From a virus, in the IMG/VR virus record IMGVR_UViG_3300020704_000001, positions 1 through 64,000 of that record: a stretch of 64,000 nt of DNA, one strand, 5' to 3'. Shown piece by piece: positions 1-8,443 of this stretch. The notes beneath the pieces were generated by a model, which searched no databases, was not told the origin of the DNA, and was given only the letters and a program-made list of their open reading frames with translations. Numbering within the stretch: position 1 is the stretch's first letter; every line of letters starts with the position of its first letter. Position numbers and translations under genes: made by a program.

Positions 1-364
1 ACATATGGCACTTGCTGAATATCATATCTATCTTTCGTTTTGAATATATAGTCACCTTCAGGCAATGTATCTTCCCAGATCTTTTCAGCATTATACCCAA
101 ACTCTTTATTGAGTTCATCATATATATTTCTCTTTGTATAATTGTTCTAATACCGTTGAATCTTACGGTCTACTGATAATGGATTCTTTTTCTTGTCTTG
201 GGTACGTGACGCATATATTACATAGTCAGCATTATGTGAAGATGCAAGTTTTTTACTACTTTGAATAGGAGTTCATGTCCAGTAGTCGGTGGATTGAATC
301 TGCCAAAGGCAAACACCACACTTTTTGAAGGCAATTCTTTGATTAGCTGTCTGTAATTCTTCAT
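1..364 (-). pseudogene. Broken nucleotidyltransferase (NMN adenylyltransferase-like), 5' part
   Basis: Reading leftward from the ATG at 364, the first 41 codons give a HIGH-superfamily nucleotidyltransferase start with the motif FGRFNPPTTGHE, which holds the T-x-G-H nucleotide-binding signature. T4-like marine phages often carry such a gene, annotated as nicotinamide-nucleotide or cytidylyl transferase. The frame then stops. One extra A in the A6 run near 254 would restore a good continuation (VVKKLASSHNADYVIY, then SRTQDKKKNPLSVDRKIQ), as expected for the family. Near 150 there is a TAG, and family-like residues (LEQLYKEKY) lie in a neighbouring frame, so at least two or three lesions are present. 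The frame is open again to the window edge. Either the gene has decayed or this end of the assembly has indel errors. A late-promoter box lies upstream at 398-405. Confidence 0.65.
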
Positions 365-397
365 TTAATCCATCTATATAATATTGCGGTAATATAT

Positions 398-405
398 TAT
401 TTATA
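398..405 (-). promoter_or_regulatory. T4-type late promoter box (TATAAATA)
   Basis: The exact octamer TATAAATA on the minus strand lies about 34 nt before the start of the broken nucleotidyltransferase gene. This is the element recognised by gp55/gp33-modified RNA polymerase in T4-like phages. Confidence 0.55.
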
Positions 406-421
406 CATCATAATGACTCAA

Positions 422-1168
422 TTAACTTAATTCTTTAATTGTGAATGCAAACCATACATCTAATTTAGTAGCATTATCTACACGTCTCATACATAAAGTT
501 AACATATTTGGGCTTCCTCCACCATGTAAATCCGCTGGACCTTCATCACCACTGGTGTTTTTACCTATAATAACTCCACTATGCCGCATATATGTTCCAT
601 TTGGTACAGTAAAGGTATTACCTTGATTACTAGAGTATATATCTTGATAAACACGATATTGACTATGCACGCCAAATGTAGTCCAAGCTGGAATGGCAGC
701 ACCAGAAATAGTTAGTGGACCTTCATACCACTCATAGATAATTGTACTTTGATTGGCATTATTATTACCAATTTCATATTCAATAATTTCAATTATATCA
801 GCAGCATTTGCACTACCATTTTGAAAGCTAACCACTGGTCGCATAGTATTGTCCATTGTCCAACCACGATTAGTATTGGTAGCATGATTATTGAATGCAT
901 ATAAATCGCCAGCTGGTTCTTCAGCAATTACTGTAATGACATTAGTGATTGTAGCATTTACATTACCACTAACTGGTATTGGGTTACCTACATCATTAGT
1001 AATTTCTACCGTTCCTGATACTGGTTGAGTTGCTGGAAAGTTATCAATAGAAATATGTTCTAATGCCGATAAAGTATTAGTATCTAATGCAACTGTTCCT
1101 GATACTGGTATTGGATTACCAACATCATTCTTAATCTCACCATCATAGGGTTTAAACAAATATGTCAT
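422..1168 (-). CDS. Virion structural protein with VGNPIPVSG repeats
   Basis: This 248-residue protein has no clear named homologue. The N-terminal third carries two copies of the peptide NDVGNPIPVSG and a related QPVSGTVEITNDVG stretch, a beta-rich repeat pattern common in surface or fiber-associated proteins of marine T4-like phages. The C-terminal half looks like a globular beta domain and contains a receptor-like YRVYQDIYSSNQG region. The ATG at 1168 overlaps the TGA of the upstream gene (ATGA) and has GGAG seven bases ahead, so it is preferred over an in-frame TTG four codons upstream. Translational coupling with the 1165-2127 gene suggests that the two products act together, probably on the capsid or tail surface. 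The function is not established. Confidence 0.7.
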   Translation of the reverse strand: MTYLFKPYDGEIKNDVGNPIPVSGTVALDTNTLSALEHISIDNFPATQPVSGTVEITNDVGNPIPVSGNVNATITNVITVIAEEPAGDLYAFNNHATNTNRGWTMDNTMRPVVSFQNGSANAADIIEIIEYEIGNNNANQSTIIYEWYEGPLTISGAAIPAWTTFGVHSQYRVYQDIYSSNQGNTFTVPNGTYMRHSGVIIGKNTSGDEGPADLHGGGSPNMLTLCMRRVDNATKLDVWFAFTIKELS

Positions 1169-2127
1169 ACAATTCTCCAACCATTTCTATAAATTAATTG
1201 TGTTCCACCATTATTGATTTGAATAATGAAACCGCCTGCATCATTATCTACATTGCCAACTACTGTAATAGGATTTGTTTCTGCATTACCAGATTCATCT
1301 TTGATGATTAACATTCTACCTGAACTAGGAGTAAGAGGTAATATAATTGTTACTGGACCAGCATAGTTAACACCAACATAATAATCAGAGTCATTTACTG
1401 AATATGTTGCAGTAGTAACTAATGTCGTTGTGTAAACAATATCATGTGGATTTACTTCAGCAAATTCGAATTTCTTTGATGTATTATTATATCTCATGTA
1501 GCGCATATCGTAAATACTAGAACGATCTACGTCATCTAACCATCTGAGATTTACTTCACCACCACCAGGACCTGCCATAGAAACTTTAGTTAACCAATTC
1601 TCCATATATTGAAGTTTATCGGTTATAGCTTTCATTTCAGGATTTACTTTTTGTAATTTTGGTTGATTAAATAAATCAACATTTGTTTTGAATAATTTGT
1701 CATATGTAGCAGGATTTAATAATTTATTTTGCTTCGTTGCTTCTATAATCAATAATTCTTCAGTTATTTCAGGAATAGATTCTTCTGAAACTTCTTCTAA
1801 CATAATTGGAATAATTTCGTGTTCAAAAATTGATTCAATTTCAGGAATAGATTCTTCTTCAACAATTTCTATTTTTTCTTCTTTTGATTGGAAAATAGAT
1901 AAAAATTCTTTTTCGTTTATTTTATCTATTTTCTTTTGTTTCTTTTCTTTTTCTTTTTCAGTTTTAATTTCTAATTCTAAAATAGAAAGAAATGAATCTC
2001 CTTTAAGATTATCAAAAAGAGAAGAAAATTTTGGTGGATTAAGAATGATCTCTGTTTGTTTAGTAACATTCTCTAATTCTTTTTTCCCTTCAGATACAAT
2101 TTCTAGAAAATCGTTTAAATCGTTCAT
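1165..2127 (-). CDS. Structural protein, coiled-coil N-terminus and beta-rich C-terminal domain
   Basis: This is a 320-residue product. Residues 1-170 are highly charged, rich in Glu, Lys and Ile, with heptad-like spacing, which suggests a long coiled coil. A short glycine segment (AGPGGG) follows. The C-terminal 120 residues (NLRWLDDVDRSS to the end) form a hydrophobic, beta-rich domain that ends in QLIYRNGWRIV. The same terminal architecture occurs in fiber and decoration proteins of T4-like marine phages, where a C-terminal beta domain trimerises. The gene shares an ATGA overlap with the downstream gene. I cannot assign an exact function. A minor virion protein or fiber is the likeliest role. 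Confidence 0.65.
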   Translation of the reverse strand: MNDLNDFLEIVSEGKKELENVTKQTEIILNPPKFSSLFDNLKGDSFLSILELEIKTEKEKEKKQKKIDKINEKEFLSIFQSKEEKIEIVEEESIPEIESIFEHEIIPIMLEEVSEESIPEITEELLIIEATKQNKLLNPATYDKLFKTNVDLFNQPKLQKVNPEMKAITDKLQYMENWLTKVSMAGPGGGEVNLRWLDDVDRSSIYDMRYMRYNNTSKKFEFAEVNPHDIVYTTTLVTTATYSVNDSDYYVGVNYAGPVTIILPLTPSSGRMLIIKDESGNAETNPITVVGNVDNDAGGFIIQINNGGTQLIYRNGWRIV

Positions 2128-2228
2128 TAATATTATACCAATATTCGTGTTTATATTAATATTTAGTCATTGAAAAATTGTATTTACTAAATAGAGGGAA
2201 GTACAATGGTTTTTAATATAGGAGTAAA

Positions 2229-2444
2229 ATGATGGACGATATTGCAGGTAAAGTGTTATATATATTTCATAGACTAAGAGAACCTTCATCTCATGCTGCG
2301 ATTTGTGGGTTATTGGCATTAATAGGACAACATATCCCTGATGAAACTTGGAATGCAACTATAAATGGATTAGCTGTATTGTTTGGTATTGTTGGTGTGT
2401 TTGTAGCTGAATCGACACCTAAAACAAAGGTAGATGGATTTTAA
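2229..2444 (+). CDS. Putative holin (small two-helix membrane protein)
   Basis: This 71-residue protein has two hydrophobic segments, roughly residues 18-32 (HAAICGLLALIGQHI) and 43-61 (NGLAVLFGIVGVFVA), separated by a short polar turn. A basic/polar N-terminus and a charged tail (ESTPKTKVDGF) flank them. The PSSHAAICGLLALIG pattern followed by a W and a second glycine-rich helix resembles class II phage holins, which open the inner membrane for the endolysin. GGAG lies just ahead of two tandem ATG codons (2229 and 2232). The gene overlaps a lipoprotein-like gene, as in lysis cassettes. A generic small membrane protein is the alternative. Confidence 0.55.
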   Translation: MMDDIAGKVLYIFHRLREPSSHAAICGLLALIGQHIPDETWNATINGLAVLFGIVGVFVAESTPKTKVDGF

Positions 2445-2634
2445 TAAAAATTGGCTTTGTATTATTATGTTTGGACTATTAATTGATAGTTGTACATACA
2501 GATTAGCACCAGATACAACTGTTAAATGTAAACCAGATGTACATTTAAATAAAGATTTAAACTTATTAAATTCTGATGGTACAGCAAATTTAGATACAGC
2601 ACATATCATGCCAGGATTTAACTGTATATTTTAG
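2434..2634 (+). CDS. Small lipoprotein-like protein, possible outer-membrane spanin
   Basis: This 66-residue product begins inside the end of the holin-like gene. Residues 5-19 form a short hydrophobic signal (NWLCIIMFGLLIDS) that ends at Cys20, giving a lipobox-like LIDSC. The aspartate at -2 makes the box atypical. The remaining 46 residues are polar. Small lipoproteins beside holins are often o-spanins, which tether to the outer membrane and help disrupt it at lysis. No partner i-spanin is visible. The function is inferred from position and signal only. Confidence 0.45.
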   Translation: MDFNKNWLCIIMFGLLIDSCTYRLAPDTTVKCKPDVHLNKDLNLLNSDGTANLDTAHIMPGFNCIF

Positions 2635-2696
2635 AAAATATATATTATGAGTAATTTGGAAGGAAACAAAATCCCAATTCTAGATTGAAAGGGAAA

Positions 2697-2843
2697 ATGG
2701 AAAGAGACAGGACTGTAGACTTTAAAAGGATGTTAAAAGAAAGTAAGAGAAAACAATATTCAAAGAAAAATAAATCACAAAATGGAATTAATATAGATTT
2801 TGATCACGAAATATTATCTTTTATTAGGTCTTTATTTAAATGA
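2697..2843 (+). CDS. Small basic protein of unknown function (48 aa)
   Basis: This short frame starts at an ATG preceded by AAAGGG at good spacing and ends just before the terminator at 2848. The product begins MERDRTVDFKRMLKESKRKQ and is rich in Lys and Arg in its first 30 residues, with a hydrophobic end (ILSFIRSLFK). It is co-oriented with the two lysis-like genes upstream. I do not recognise the family. Support comes from the ribosome binding site, its position and the fit to the terminator. Confidence 0.45.
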   Translation: MERDRTVDFKRMLKESKRKQYSKKNKSQNGINIDFDHEILSFIRSLFK

Positions 2844-2847
2844 TAGA

Positions 2848-2877
2848 AGGGGAGCATAAAACTCCCCTCTTTTTTTA
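2848..2877 (+). terminator. Rho-independent terminator
   Basis: A 7-bp stem AGGGGAG/CTCCCCT with a seven-base loop is followed by C and a run of eight T. It ends the short plus-strand unit and sits exactly where the minus-strand block converges. Confidence 0.85.
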
Positions 2878-3033
2878 CTTAGAATTTAGATTATTAATTC
2901 TACGTTGAATTTTATCTTTATCTTTCGGTCTTGAAGATTTATCTCGAAGTTCAGATAATTGTGTTAATGTTAAAGGTTTTAATTTAATTCTATCATTTCT
3001 TGTTCTTAAAGGGTTTCTTTTTCTAATTGCCAT
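2875..3033 (-). CDS. Conserved small basic phage protein (52 aa)
   Basis: The product starts MAIRKRNPLRTRNDRIKLK and contains LTQLSELRDKSSRPKDKDKI, a pattern that resembles small hypothetical proteins of T4-like cyanophages. It is strongly basic and may bind nucleic acid, although that is inference. The ATG at 3033 is preferred because GGAG lies just upstream, overlapping the stop of the previous gene (GGAGTAATAATATG). An upstream in-frame extension would have an unlikely composition. It is the last gene of the minus-strand early block. Confidence 0.55.
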   Translation of the reverse strand: MAIRKRNPLRTRNDRIKLKPLTLTQLSELRDKSSRPKDKDKIQRRINNLNSK

Positions 3034-3037
3034 ATTA

Positions 3038-3415
3038 TTACTCCGTTGCTTCATTAAAATCATCATCAATGTCAACATGTTCCAATAAATCCTCAAACAT
3101 ATCGTTAACAATCTTATATGAATTTTTGGTCTTTTTACATATTATACCAAAAAATCCACATTCTATTAATCCACCAATATAATGCCATGGATTTCCAATT
3201 ATCGCTTCAAACATTTCTAACTTAGAAATAGAACCATCCGACATTTCGTTATATGTTATAACATGATACTTCAATCCTAATTCATGTGTTTCAATTGGTT
3301 TTTCTTTTTTCTTATATGTAAATGGAGCTACATCTAATTCATCATTGTCATCTAATGTAAATTCAAATCCATCATGTTCTTCTTCGCTATAAACTTCTTT
3401 TAAATACCGTTTCAA
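3038..3415 (-). CDS. Hypothetical acidic protein (125 aa)
   Basis: This protein is acidic at both ends (EEEHDGFEFTLDDNDELD at the N-terminal side, EHVDIDDDFNEATE at the C-terminus) with a hydrophobic centre containing IGGLIECGFFGIICKK. It has no recognised domain. It lies downstream of the RNase H gene in the same direction, with a GGAG-type ribosome binding site (CAGGAGTG) about ten bases before the start. Confidence 0.6.
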   Translation of the reverse strand: MKRYLKEVYSEEEHDGFEFTLDDNDELDVAPFTYKKKEKPIETHELGLKYHVITYNEMSDGSISKLEMFEAIIGNPWHYIGGLIECGFFGIICKKTKNSYKIVNDMFEDLLEHVDIDDDFNEATE

Positions 3416-3454
3416 TATAGAACACTCCTGTGAGTATGTTTTTATTATATTTAT

Positions 3455-4306
3455 TTAAAATTCGTCAATACATTCCAACAACATATTCAATCTGTGTTTG
3501 ATAAAATATTTCATTATTGCATTTTTTGAACCAGTTTGCTCTATATCATATTCTTCAACAATTTTTGATTTGATATCTTGAGGGATCATAGTCAAATCAA
3601 TTAATAATTTATTTCTTTGAATATTTCTATAATAATCAATTCCTGGATTACTAAAATCCTCAGTTAATAATTTTTCTTTAATTTTTGCTGTTAATCGTTT
3701 TTGTCTAATATTAAGAACAAATACATCATCATTTGAAAGGCAACTAGGAATACCATCACCCTTATCTCCTGTTAAAATCTTTTCTTTTAATTCTAAGTGC
3801 GGATCAGCAGATTTAACAAATACTTTCAACATAGGATTAAATTGTTTTACATTTGGATATTGATGTAATTGTTTAAAATCACCATCAGAACTAATAATAA
3901 GAACTGGTTGATGAACAGATAATCTTGGCACCAATGTTCCAATCACATCATCAGCTTCAGCACGTTCTACTTCTATCAATTTATATGAAAAGGTTTCTTT
4001 TAGATCTGATTTAACTTCTGTCATAACTTCAAATAACAATTCCCAATCAATATCAGAATTTTCTCTGCTCTTCTTTCTTCCAGATTTGTAATAAGGAAAT
4101 ACTTCTTTCCTCCAATACTTTCTAGAATCACAAGCAATTACAATTTCGTTGTAATCTCTTTTAAATTTAAAAACAATAGCTCTAATAGAATTTAATATTA
4201 GATGACGACATAAGTCCTTATCCATCGTTTTAGTTCTTGTAGAAGCCATTGCAGATTGTATACCACCAATAACAACCTGCGAAAAATCTATAATCATCAC
4301 ACCCAT
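3455..4306 (-). CDS. rnh: RNase H / 5'-3' exonuclease (T4 Rnh, FEN family)
   Basis: This 283-residue enzyme matches T4 RNase H (305 residues). It removes RNA primers and adjacent DNA from lagging-strand fragments at the replication fork. The visible FEN motifs are an N-terminal metal-binding Asp (MIIDFSQ, D7), the V113-E-R-A-E-A-D-D-V core with acidic residues 117-120, SSDGDF at 139-144, and TGDKGDGIPS at 179-188 with the helix-hairpin-helix Gly-Asp ligands. The start at 4306 has AAGG upstream. A consensus early promoter lies 40 nt upstream (4346-4374), so this gene heads its own transcript. Confidence 0.93.
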   Translation of the reverse strand: MGVMIIDFSQVVIGGIQSAMASTRTKTMDKDLCRHLILNSIRAIVFKFKRDYNEIVIACDSRKYWRKEVFPYYKSGRKKSRENSDIDWELLFEVMTEVKSDLKETFSYKLIEVERAEADDVIGTLVPRLSVHQPVLIISSDGDFKQLHQYPNVKQFNPMLKVFVKSADPHLELKEKILTGDKGDGIPSCLSNDDVFVLNIRQKRLTAKIKEKLLTEDFSNPGIDYYRNIQRNKLLIDLTMIPQDIKSKIVEEYDIEQTGSKNAIMKYFIKHRLNMLLECIDEF

Positions 4307-4345
4307 ACTATACCTTATTCATCAATTTTATGTTTACTTTATAAT

Positions 4346-4374
4346 ATTATACTATAGATTCATATATTAGTCAA
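4346..4374 (-). promoter_or_regulatory. Early sigma70-type promoter for rnh
   Basis: On the minus strand TTGACT (4374-4369) and TATAAT (4351-4346) are separated by exactly 17 bases. The -35 box is preceded by TGC, as in two other promoters of this window. Transcription would start near 4339, giving a leader of about 33 nt. Confidence 0.8.
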
Positions 4375-4380
4375 GCACAT

Positions 4381-4569
4381 TTATCCACACAAATAATTTT
4401 GTACAGATTTGACTTGTAATACTTGATTCTCATTAACATATCCATAAATCATCCTTCCACTCGAAAGTGTGTGAACAATACTTGCATTCTGTAATGTTTC
4501 GTTTACCCTAACATCATTAAATCTCAATTTTAATTCAGTAAGTTCTTGTTGTGTAAATTCAGGTATCAT
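4381..4569 (-). CDS. Small hypothetical protein coupled to topoisomerase gene 52
   Basis: This 62-residue product contains SSGRMIYGYVNENQVLQVKS, which looks like a small beta-barrel segment. Its ATG overlaps the stop of gene 52 by four bases, so translation is probably coupled. The rnh promoter follows it. No family is recognised. Confidence 0.6.
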   Translation of the reverse strand: MIPEFTQQELTELKLRFNDVRVNETLQNASIVHTLSSGRMIYGYVNENQVLQVKSVQNYLCG

Positions 4570-5876
4570 AACGACTCCAATTCTTGTGTATATAAAGTTA
4601 AGTTTGTGGTTTCTAACAATTCAGCCTTTCTTTCGGATAAATTCTTTAATGAAGTTTTTAGTTGATCAATTTTATCTTTTGTCAAATTATATATTTTTAA
4701 TTCCAACATATTAATGTTAAATGATTCTTTTTTAAAGATTTCAATTAATTCTATTTTATTAGCGTTTCTAAATAAATCTACATTATTTAAATAATAATTT
4801 ATAAATCTAATCTTTTCACTTTCAGAAATAATATCTTGTTCAACAATTTCTAATAATTTAACAATTCTATCTGTATATATTTTTAATCTGAATTCAATAA
4901 AATAATCAATTATATCTCTAACATCAGTAAACTTACGAATTTTTCCAGTCTCTAACCAACAAGTTAAATTTTCTGTTATTGTTGTTGATAATTTTAATTT
5001 ATCTAATAATGTTTCATCATCTATTGTATTTAGAATGCCTCGCTGAAAATACACATCAATATCAAAACATTCTTCTGTAGAATTATCATCATAATCTTTA
5101 ATAAATGAAGCGTCAATCAGCTTATTTAAATGCTTCTTGGCATCGTCTAAATACATTCCTATAGGTAACTCTATGATTTTAATTTGCGTAGCTGAAACAC
5201 GCTGAAATGACCCTTGTATTTGATATTTCGTATCTTCTACATGTTTAACATTTCCTTTAAAATTTCTAAAGTTTGGCAACAATTTAAATTTAGAAGTAGA
5301 TTTTCCAGACAATTTTGCCTTTATATAGTCAGCCAATTCTTTATCATTCCTAGCAAGAATATTTGAAGCGAATCCAGTACCAATACCCTGTGAAGAATTC
5401 AATAAAATCCCAGGAAGAACAGGAACAAAGAATCTAGGTTCAATTCTATCATCATCTTCATACAAATATTCTAAAATAATATCATCTTCTTTTTTAAAGA
5501 ATGTTCTAAAATTTTTTGATAACTTTGTAAAAATATACCTTGGTGATGCTGGAACAGGAGATAATCTTGAACCGAATTGACCGATTGGGTCTAACCAATT
5601 CAGATTATTTGATCCAGCAAAATCTTGAGCCATATTTGATATAACATTAGATAATCCTTGTTCGCCATGATGATACTGTGAATAATTTGCAGTCAAAGAA
5701 CCTAATTGGGCAACCTTATATTCTGATGTAATATTTTTCTCAACACAAGTATATAAAACTTTTCTTTGAGAAATTTTAAGACCATCTATCAGATTCGGAA
5801 TAGACCTCTCATTATCATAATTTGCATAAGGTCTGTATTGTGTATCAAAAAACTTATTAATTGTTAATTCTTTCAT
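4566..5876 (-). CDS. 52: DNA topoisomerase II medium subunit (T4 gp52)
   Basis: This is the GyrA/ParC-like breakage-reunion subunit, 436 residues (T4 gp52 is 442). The sequence DGLKISQRKVL at 31-41 corresponds to the GyrA DGLKPVHRRVL element. ASPRY at 110-114 supplies the catalytic tyrosine Y114, which forms the covalent link to DNA. A long coiled-coil-like region (residues 300-430) forms the C-terminal gate. The start overlaps the end of the ATPase subunit gene by four bases. The two products form the phage type II enzyme needed for replication initiation and for relieving supercoils. Confidence 0.95.
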   Translation of the reverse strand: MKELTINKFFDTQYRPYANYDNERSIPNLIDGLKISQRKVLYTCVEKNITSEYKVAQLGSLTANYSQYHHGEQGLSNVISNMAQDFAGSNNLNWLDPIGQFGSRLSPVPASPRYIFTKLSKNFRTFFKKEDDIILEYLYEDDDRIEPRFFVPVLPGILLNSSQGIGTGFASNILARNDKELADYIKAKLSGKSTSKFKLLPNFRNFKGNVKHVEDTKYQIQGSFQRVSATQIKIIELPIGMYLDDAKKHLNKLIDASFIKDYDDNSTEECFDIDVYFQRGILNTIDDETLLDKLKLSTTITENLTCWLETGKIRKFTDVRDIIDYFIEFRLKIYTDRIVKLLEIVEQDIISESEKIRFINYYLNNVDLFRNANKIELIEIFKKESFNINMLELKIYNLTKDKIDQLKTSLKNLSERKAELLETTNLTLYTQELESL

Positions 5877-7750
5877 ACATTATCACCTATTCCCAACCAT
5901 TCTTTTCTTTTATCTGTCATTCCTGAATCTTTTGAAAATTGTAAATTAAATATATCCAAATCAGATAACCCTTCAGTTGTAACAACTTCTAGATTTTGTT
6001 CTAAATTTGAAAGATAATCTTTCCACTCTGAACTAGAACTTGTTCCTAATCCTTTGAAATACTTTGATTCATATTTTTCGCCTTTATGTTCATCTTTCCA
6101 TGCTTGGAAATCATCTACAGAATAAAAACTTAGTGTTTTACCTTTCATTTTAACCTTTACAATTGGTGTATTTAAAATACAAATAACCTTTAAATCAAAA
6201 AGTTCTGGCCAGAATTTATAAAATGCATTTATTAATAATCCTCGAATACCATAACCATCAAGATCTTGATCTGAGCTTATAATAATTCTTCTAAATCGAA
6301 TATCTTCAATAGATTTTACTTTCTCAGCAAAATTTAATCCAGTAATTGTCATAATATTCTTAAATTCTTTATTTTCAAGAATATCTTTTAAATCCATTGG
6401 CGTAACATTAATTGGTTTTCCTCGAAGAGGAAAACAAGCCATAGTTTTTGGATCCCTACCTGATAATAAACCAGAAAGAGCAGAATCACCTTCTGCTAAT
6501 AATAAAATAGCTTCATTTCTCTGTTTTGTTGAAGCATCATGAAACTTCTCAACTCTTTTTGGATCAGATTTGTCAAGATTTTTATTAGCCTTTCTAAGAT
6601 CAGCCATCAATTGTGCTTTTTCTTTAGCTGAAATCCAATCCAATATTGATTGAACAATATCAGTTTTTAAAATAGCTTTAATAAATTTATCAGAAACTGT
6701 CCAAGCAGTTTTCCATTCTGATGATGGAGAAATCATATTTTCTTTTGTTTGAGAAGAAAACCTAGGACGATTTAAAGTACCAAAAATAAACACTCTAATA
6801 TGATTACGAATGTCTGACGGTTTCACATCAACTTTATGTTTCTTTTTAAAGTGCTCTCGCAATTTGGCTGTAATTTGATCCATCACATAATTCACATGAG
6901 TTCCGCCTTGATATGTTTCAACAGAATTAATGAATGAAATTTGTTCAAATCCATCAGAATTTGTAATTCCAATATTCCAATTCTCATTAGAATCTGTTAA
7001 ATATTCATCAGCATACAAAGCAACATAATCATCAAACGATTTAAATTTAATTAGATCACCATTAAAATAAAATTTAATGTTAAGGTTACATGCTGCTGCA
7101 TCTATTACCTTTTTATAGATTTTATCTGTATGATCTTGATCCATTCCAGAAATCTTAAAAAACTCATAATCAGGAGTAAATGTAATTTTAGTTCCATTTT
7201 TTGTAAAATCTTTTATTTCTGGTTCTGAACGTTCCCTCATCCCATCCCAGAAATTTTGAGTTAATTTCTTTTTACCATCACACGATTCGACTTTAAAATT
7301 TGAAGATAAAACATTTGTTAAGGTACTACCAACACCATTTGTTCCAATTAAAGATTGGTCTTCATCATCATTGAAGTTAGAACCAGCCCTTAAATTAGAG
7401 AAAACAGTTTCAGCTATATAAGTTCCTGTTTGTTCATGAATTTGGACAGGAATCCCTCTACCATTATCAGAAATAGAAATTTCATCAAATGTTATATCAA
7501 CTTTAATTTGATTTAATGTTTCCGGAGCTCGTTTTCCTTCATCAATAGCATTATCAAGAATTTCAGAAAAGATTTTAACAAATGCTGGAATATAAGAAAC
7601 TTCTTTCTTTTCCATTTTATTAATTTCTTTATTTAAAATCCATTCTATAGAAGATTGTCTAGAGACAGATCCAGCGTACATTCCAGTTCTCGCACGAATA
7701 TGTGATATTTCATCAAGAACTTTATATGTTTGTTGTATATGTTTTGTCAT
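5873..7750 (-). CDS. 39: DNA topoisomerase II large subunit (fused T4 gp39 + gp60)
   Basis: This 625-residue subunit holds a GHKL ATPase domain (EILDNAIDEG at 63-72, DNGRGIP at 95-101, GTNGVGST at 136-143), a transducer region, and a TOPRIM domain (EGDSA at 420-424, DQDLDGYG at 494-501). In T4 the ATPase part and the TOPRIM part are split between genes 39 and 60. Here they are one uninterrupted frame, as in cyanophages. The product pairs with gp52, encoded directly downstream. A hairpin with a T-rich tail lies about 10 nt upstream of its start and may attenuate read-through from the preceding gene. Confidence 0.95.
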   Translation of the reverse strand: MTKHIQQTYKVLDEISHIRARTGMYAGSVSRQSSIEWILNKEINKMEKKEVSYIPAFVKIFSEILDNAIDEGKRAPETLNQIKVDITFDEISISDNGRGIPVQIHEQTGTYIAETVFSNLRAGSNFNDDEDQSLIGTNGVGSTLTNVLSSNFKVESCDGKKKLTQNFWDGMRERSEPEIKDFTKNGTKITFTPDYEFFKISGMDQDHTDKIYKKVIDAAACNLNIKFYFNGDLIKFKSFDDYVALYADEYLTDSNENWNIGITNSDGFEQISFINSVETYQGGTHVNYVMDQITAKLREHFKKKHKVDVKPSDIRNHIRVFIFGTLNRPRFSSQTKENMISPSSEWKTAWTVSDKFIKAILKTDIVQSILDWISAKEKAQLMADLRKANKNLDKSDPKRVEKFHDASTKQRNEAILLLAEGDSALSGLLSGRDPKTMACFPLRGKPINVTPMDLKDILENKEFKNIMTITGLNFAEKVKSIEDIRFRRIIISSDQDLDGYGIRGLLINAFYKFWPELFDLKVICILNTPIVKVKMKGKTLSFYSVDDFQAWKDEHKGEKYESKYFKGLGTSSSSEWKDYLSNLEQNLEVVTTEGLSDLDIFNLQFSKDSGMTDKRKEWLGIGDNV

Positions 7751-7759
7751 ATTTTCTAG

Positions 7760-7787
7760 TAAAGAAAAGCAGGATTTTAACCTGCTT
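7760..7787 (-). terminator. Minus-strand terminator or attenuator before gene 39
   Basis: An AAGCAGG/CCTGCTT stem of 7 bp with a seven-base loop is followed on the minus strand by TTCTTT. It stands between the small gene at 7802 and the topoisomerase start, so it may limit read-through into gene 39. Confidence 0.6.
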
Positions 7788-7801
7788 AATTTGAATTGAG
7801 A

Positions 7802-8077
7802 TTAGAATGTCACTAAAGTATGATTAGAATAAATTTGTTTTATTGAATCAATTCTAAATGATCTCCAACCAGCATTATCAATATCCCATACTGATAACAC
7901 ATTTGGATTATCAACTTTAGATGTTTTTTCTACAGATTCAACAACTTCTTTTTTCGAAACTGGAATAATATGTTCTTGTAAAGTACAATGTAATGTACGT
8001 TCAGTCCCATCAACTTTCGTAAAAGTAATTTCTGCAGTATCATTCTTTAAGTATTTTTTTATTTGTTCTTTGTCCAT
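7802..8077 (-). CDS. WYL_2/Sm-like SH3 beta-barrel protein (DUF2693-like)
   Basis: This 91-residue protein has the pattern FTKVDGTERTLHCTL near the N-terminus and SVWDIDNAGWRSFRIDSI near the C-terminus. These two segments define the small WYL_2 beta-barrel proteins found in T4-like cyanophages and relatives. The function is unknown. The domain may bind nucleic acid or a ligand. It has its own consensus promoter (8109-8137) and a GGTGAT ribosome binding site. Confidence 0.7.
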   Translation of the reverse strand: MDKEQIKKYLKNDTAEITFTKVDGTERTLHCTLQEHIIPVSKKEVVESVEKTSKVDNPNVLSVWDIDNAGWRSFRIDSIKQIYSNHTLVTF

Positions 8078-8108
8078 AATTATATCACCAATTTCATGTT
8101 AAAAATTT

Positions 8109-8137
8109 ATTATAATATAAACCCTAATAAATGTCAA
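8109..8137 (-). promoter_or_regulatory. Early sigma70-type promoter
   Basis: On the minus strand a perfect TTGACA (8137-8132) and TATAAT (8114-8109) are separated by 17 bases. It drives the WYL_2-like gene at 7802-8077. Confidence 0.82.
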
Positions 8138-8144
8138 CCACCAT

Positions 8145-8441
8145 TTAAAGAAGGAAAAATGCTAATACAACAAAGATCCCAAAACCAGTAATTAATTGTA
8201 GTTTACAAAATTCTGCTTTTTGATTCTTTACAGTATCTTCTTTAATTGACCTTTTCAATTCTTCTTCTGTCTCAAAAGAAGTTTCATAAGGAACAGAAGC
8301 AAAAGGATTTTTAATTTCTAAAAGTTCATCAACGACAAGTTGATTGTTTTCGTCACTAAGTTTAGATAAAATTTCTTTTTCAACATTTTCAATATGATTT
8401 TTCAATTTTGATCTATTTTTATTTGAAACTTTTAATGCCAT
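8145..8441 (-). CDS. Small C-tail-anchored protein (98 aa)
   Basis: Residues 1-75 are charged and helical (SKLKNHIENVEKEILSKL and similar). The C-terminus is one hydrophobic segment, LITGFGIFVVLAFFLL, which is a likely membrane anchor with no residues beyond it. It starts two bases after the stop of the preceding gene and has AAGG upstream. No family is recognised. Confidence 0.6.
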   Translation of the reverse strand: MALKVSNKNRSKLKNHIENVEKEILSKLSDENNQLVVDELLEIKNPFASVPYETSFETEEELKRSIKEDTVKNQKAEFCKLQLITGFGIFVVLAFFLL

Positions 8442-8443
8442 AT

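Noticed and set aside
1688-2173. Plus-strand frame of 161 codons opposite the coiled-coil structural gene
   Set aside because: Its Ser/Ile/Phe-rich translation is the mirror of Glu/Lys/Ile codons on the real strand. It has no start signals.
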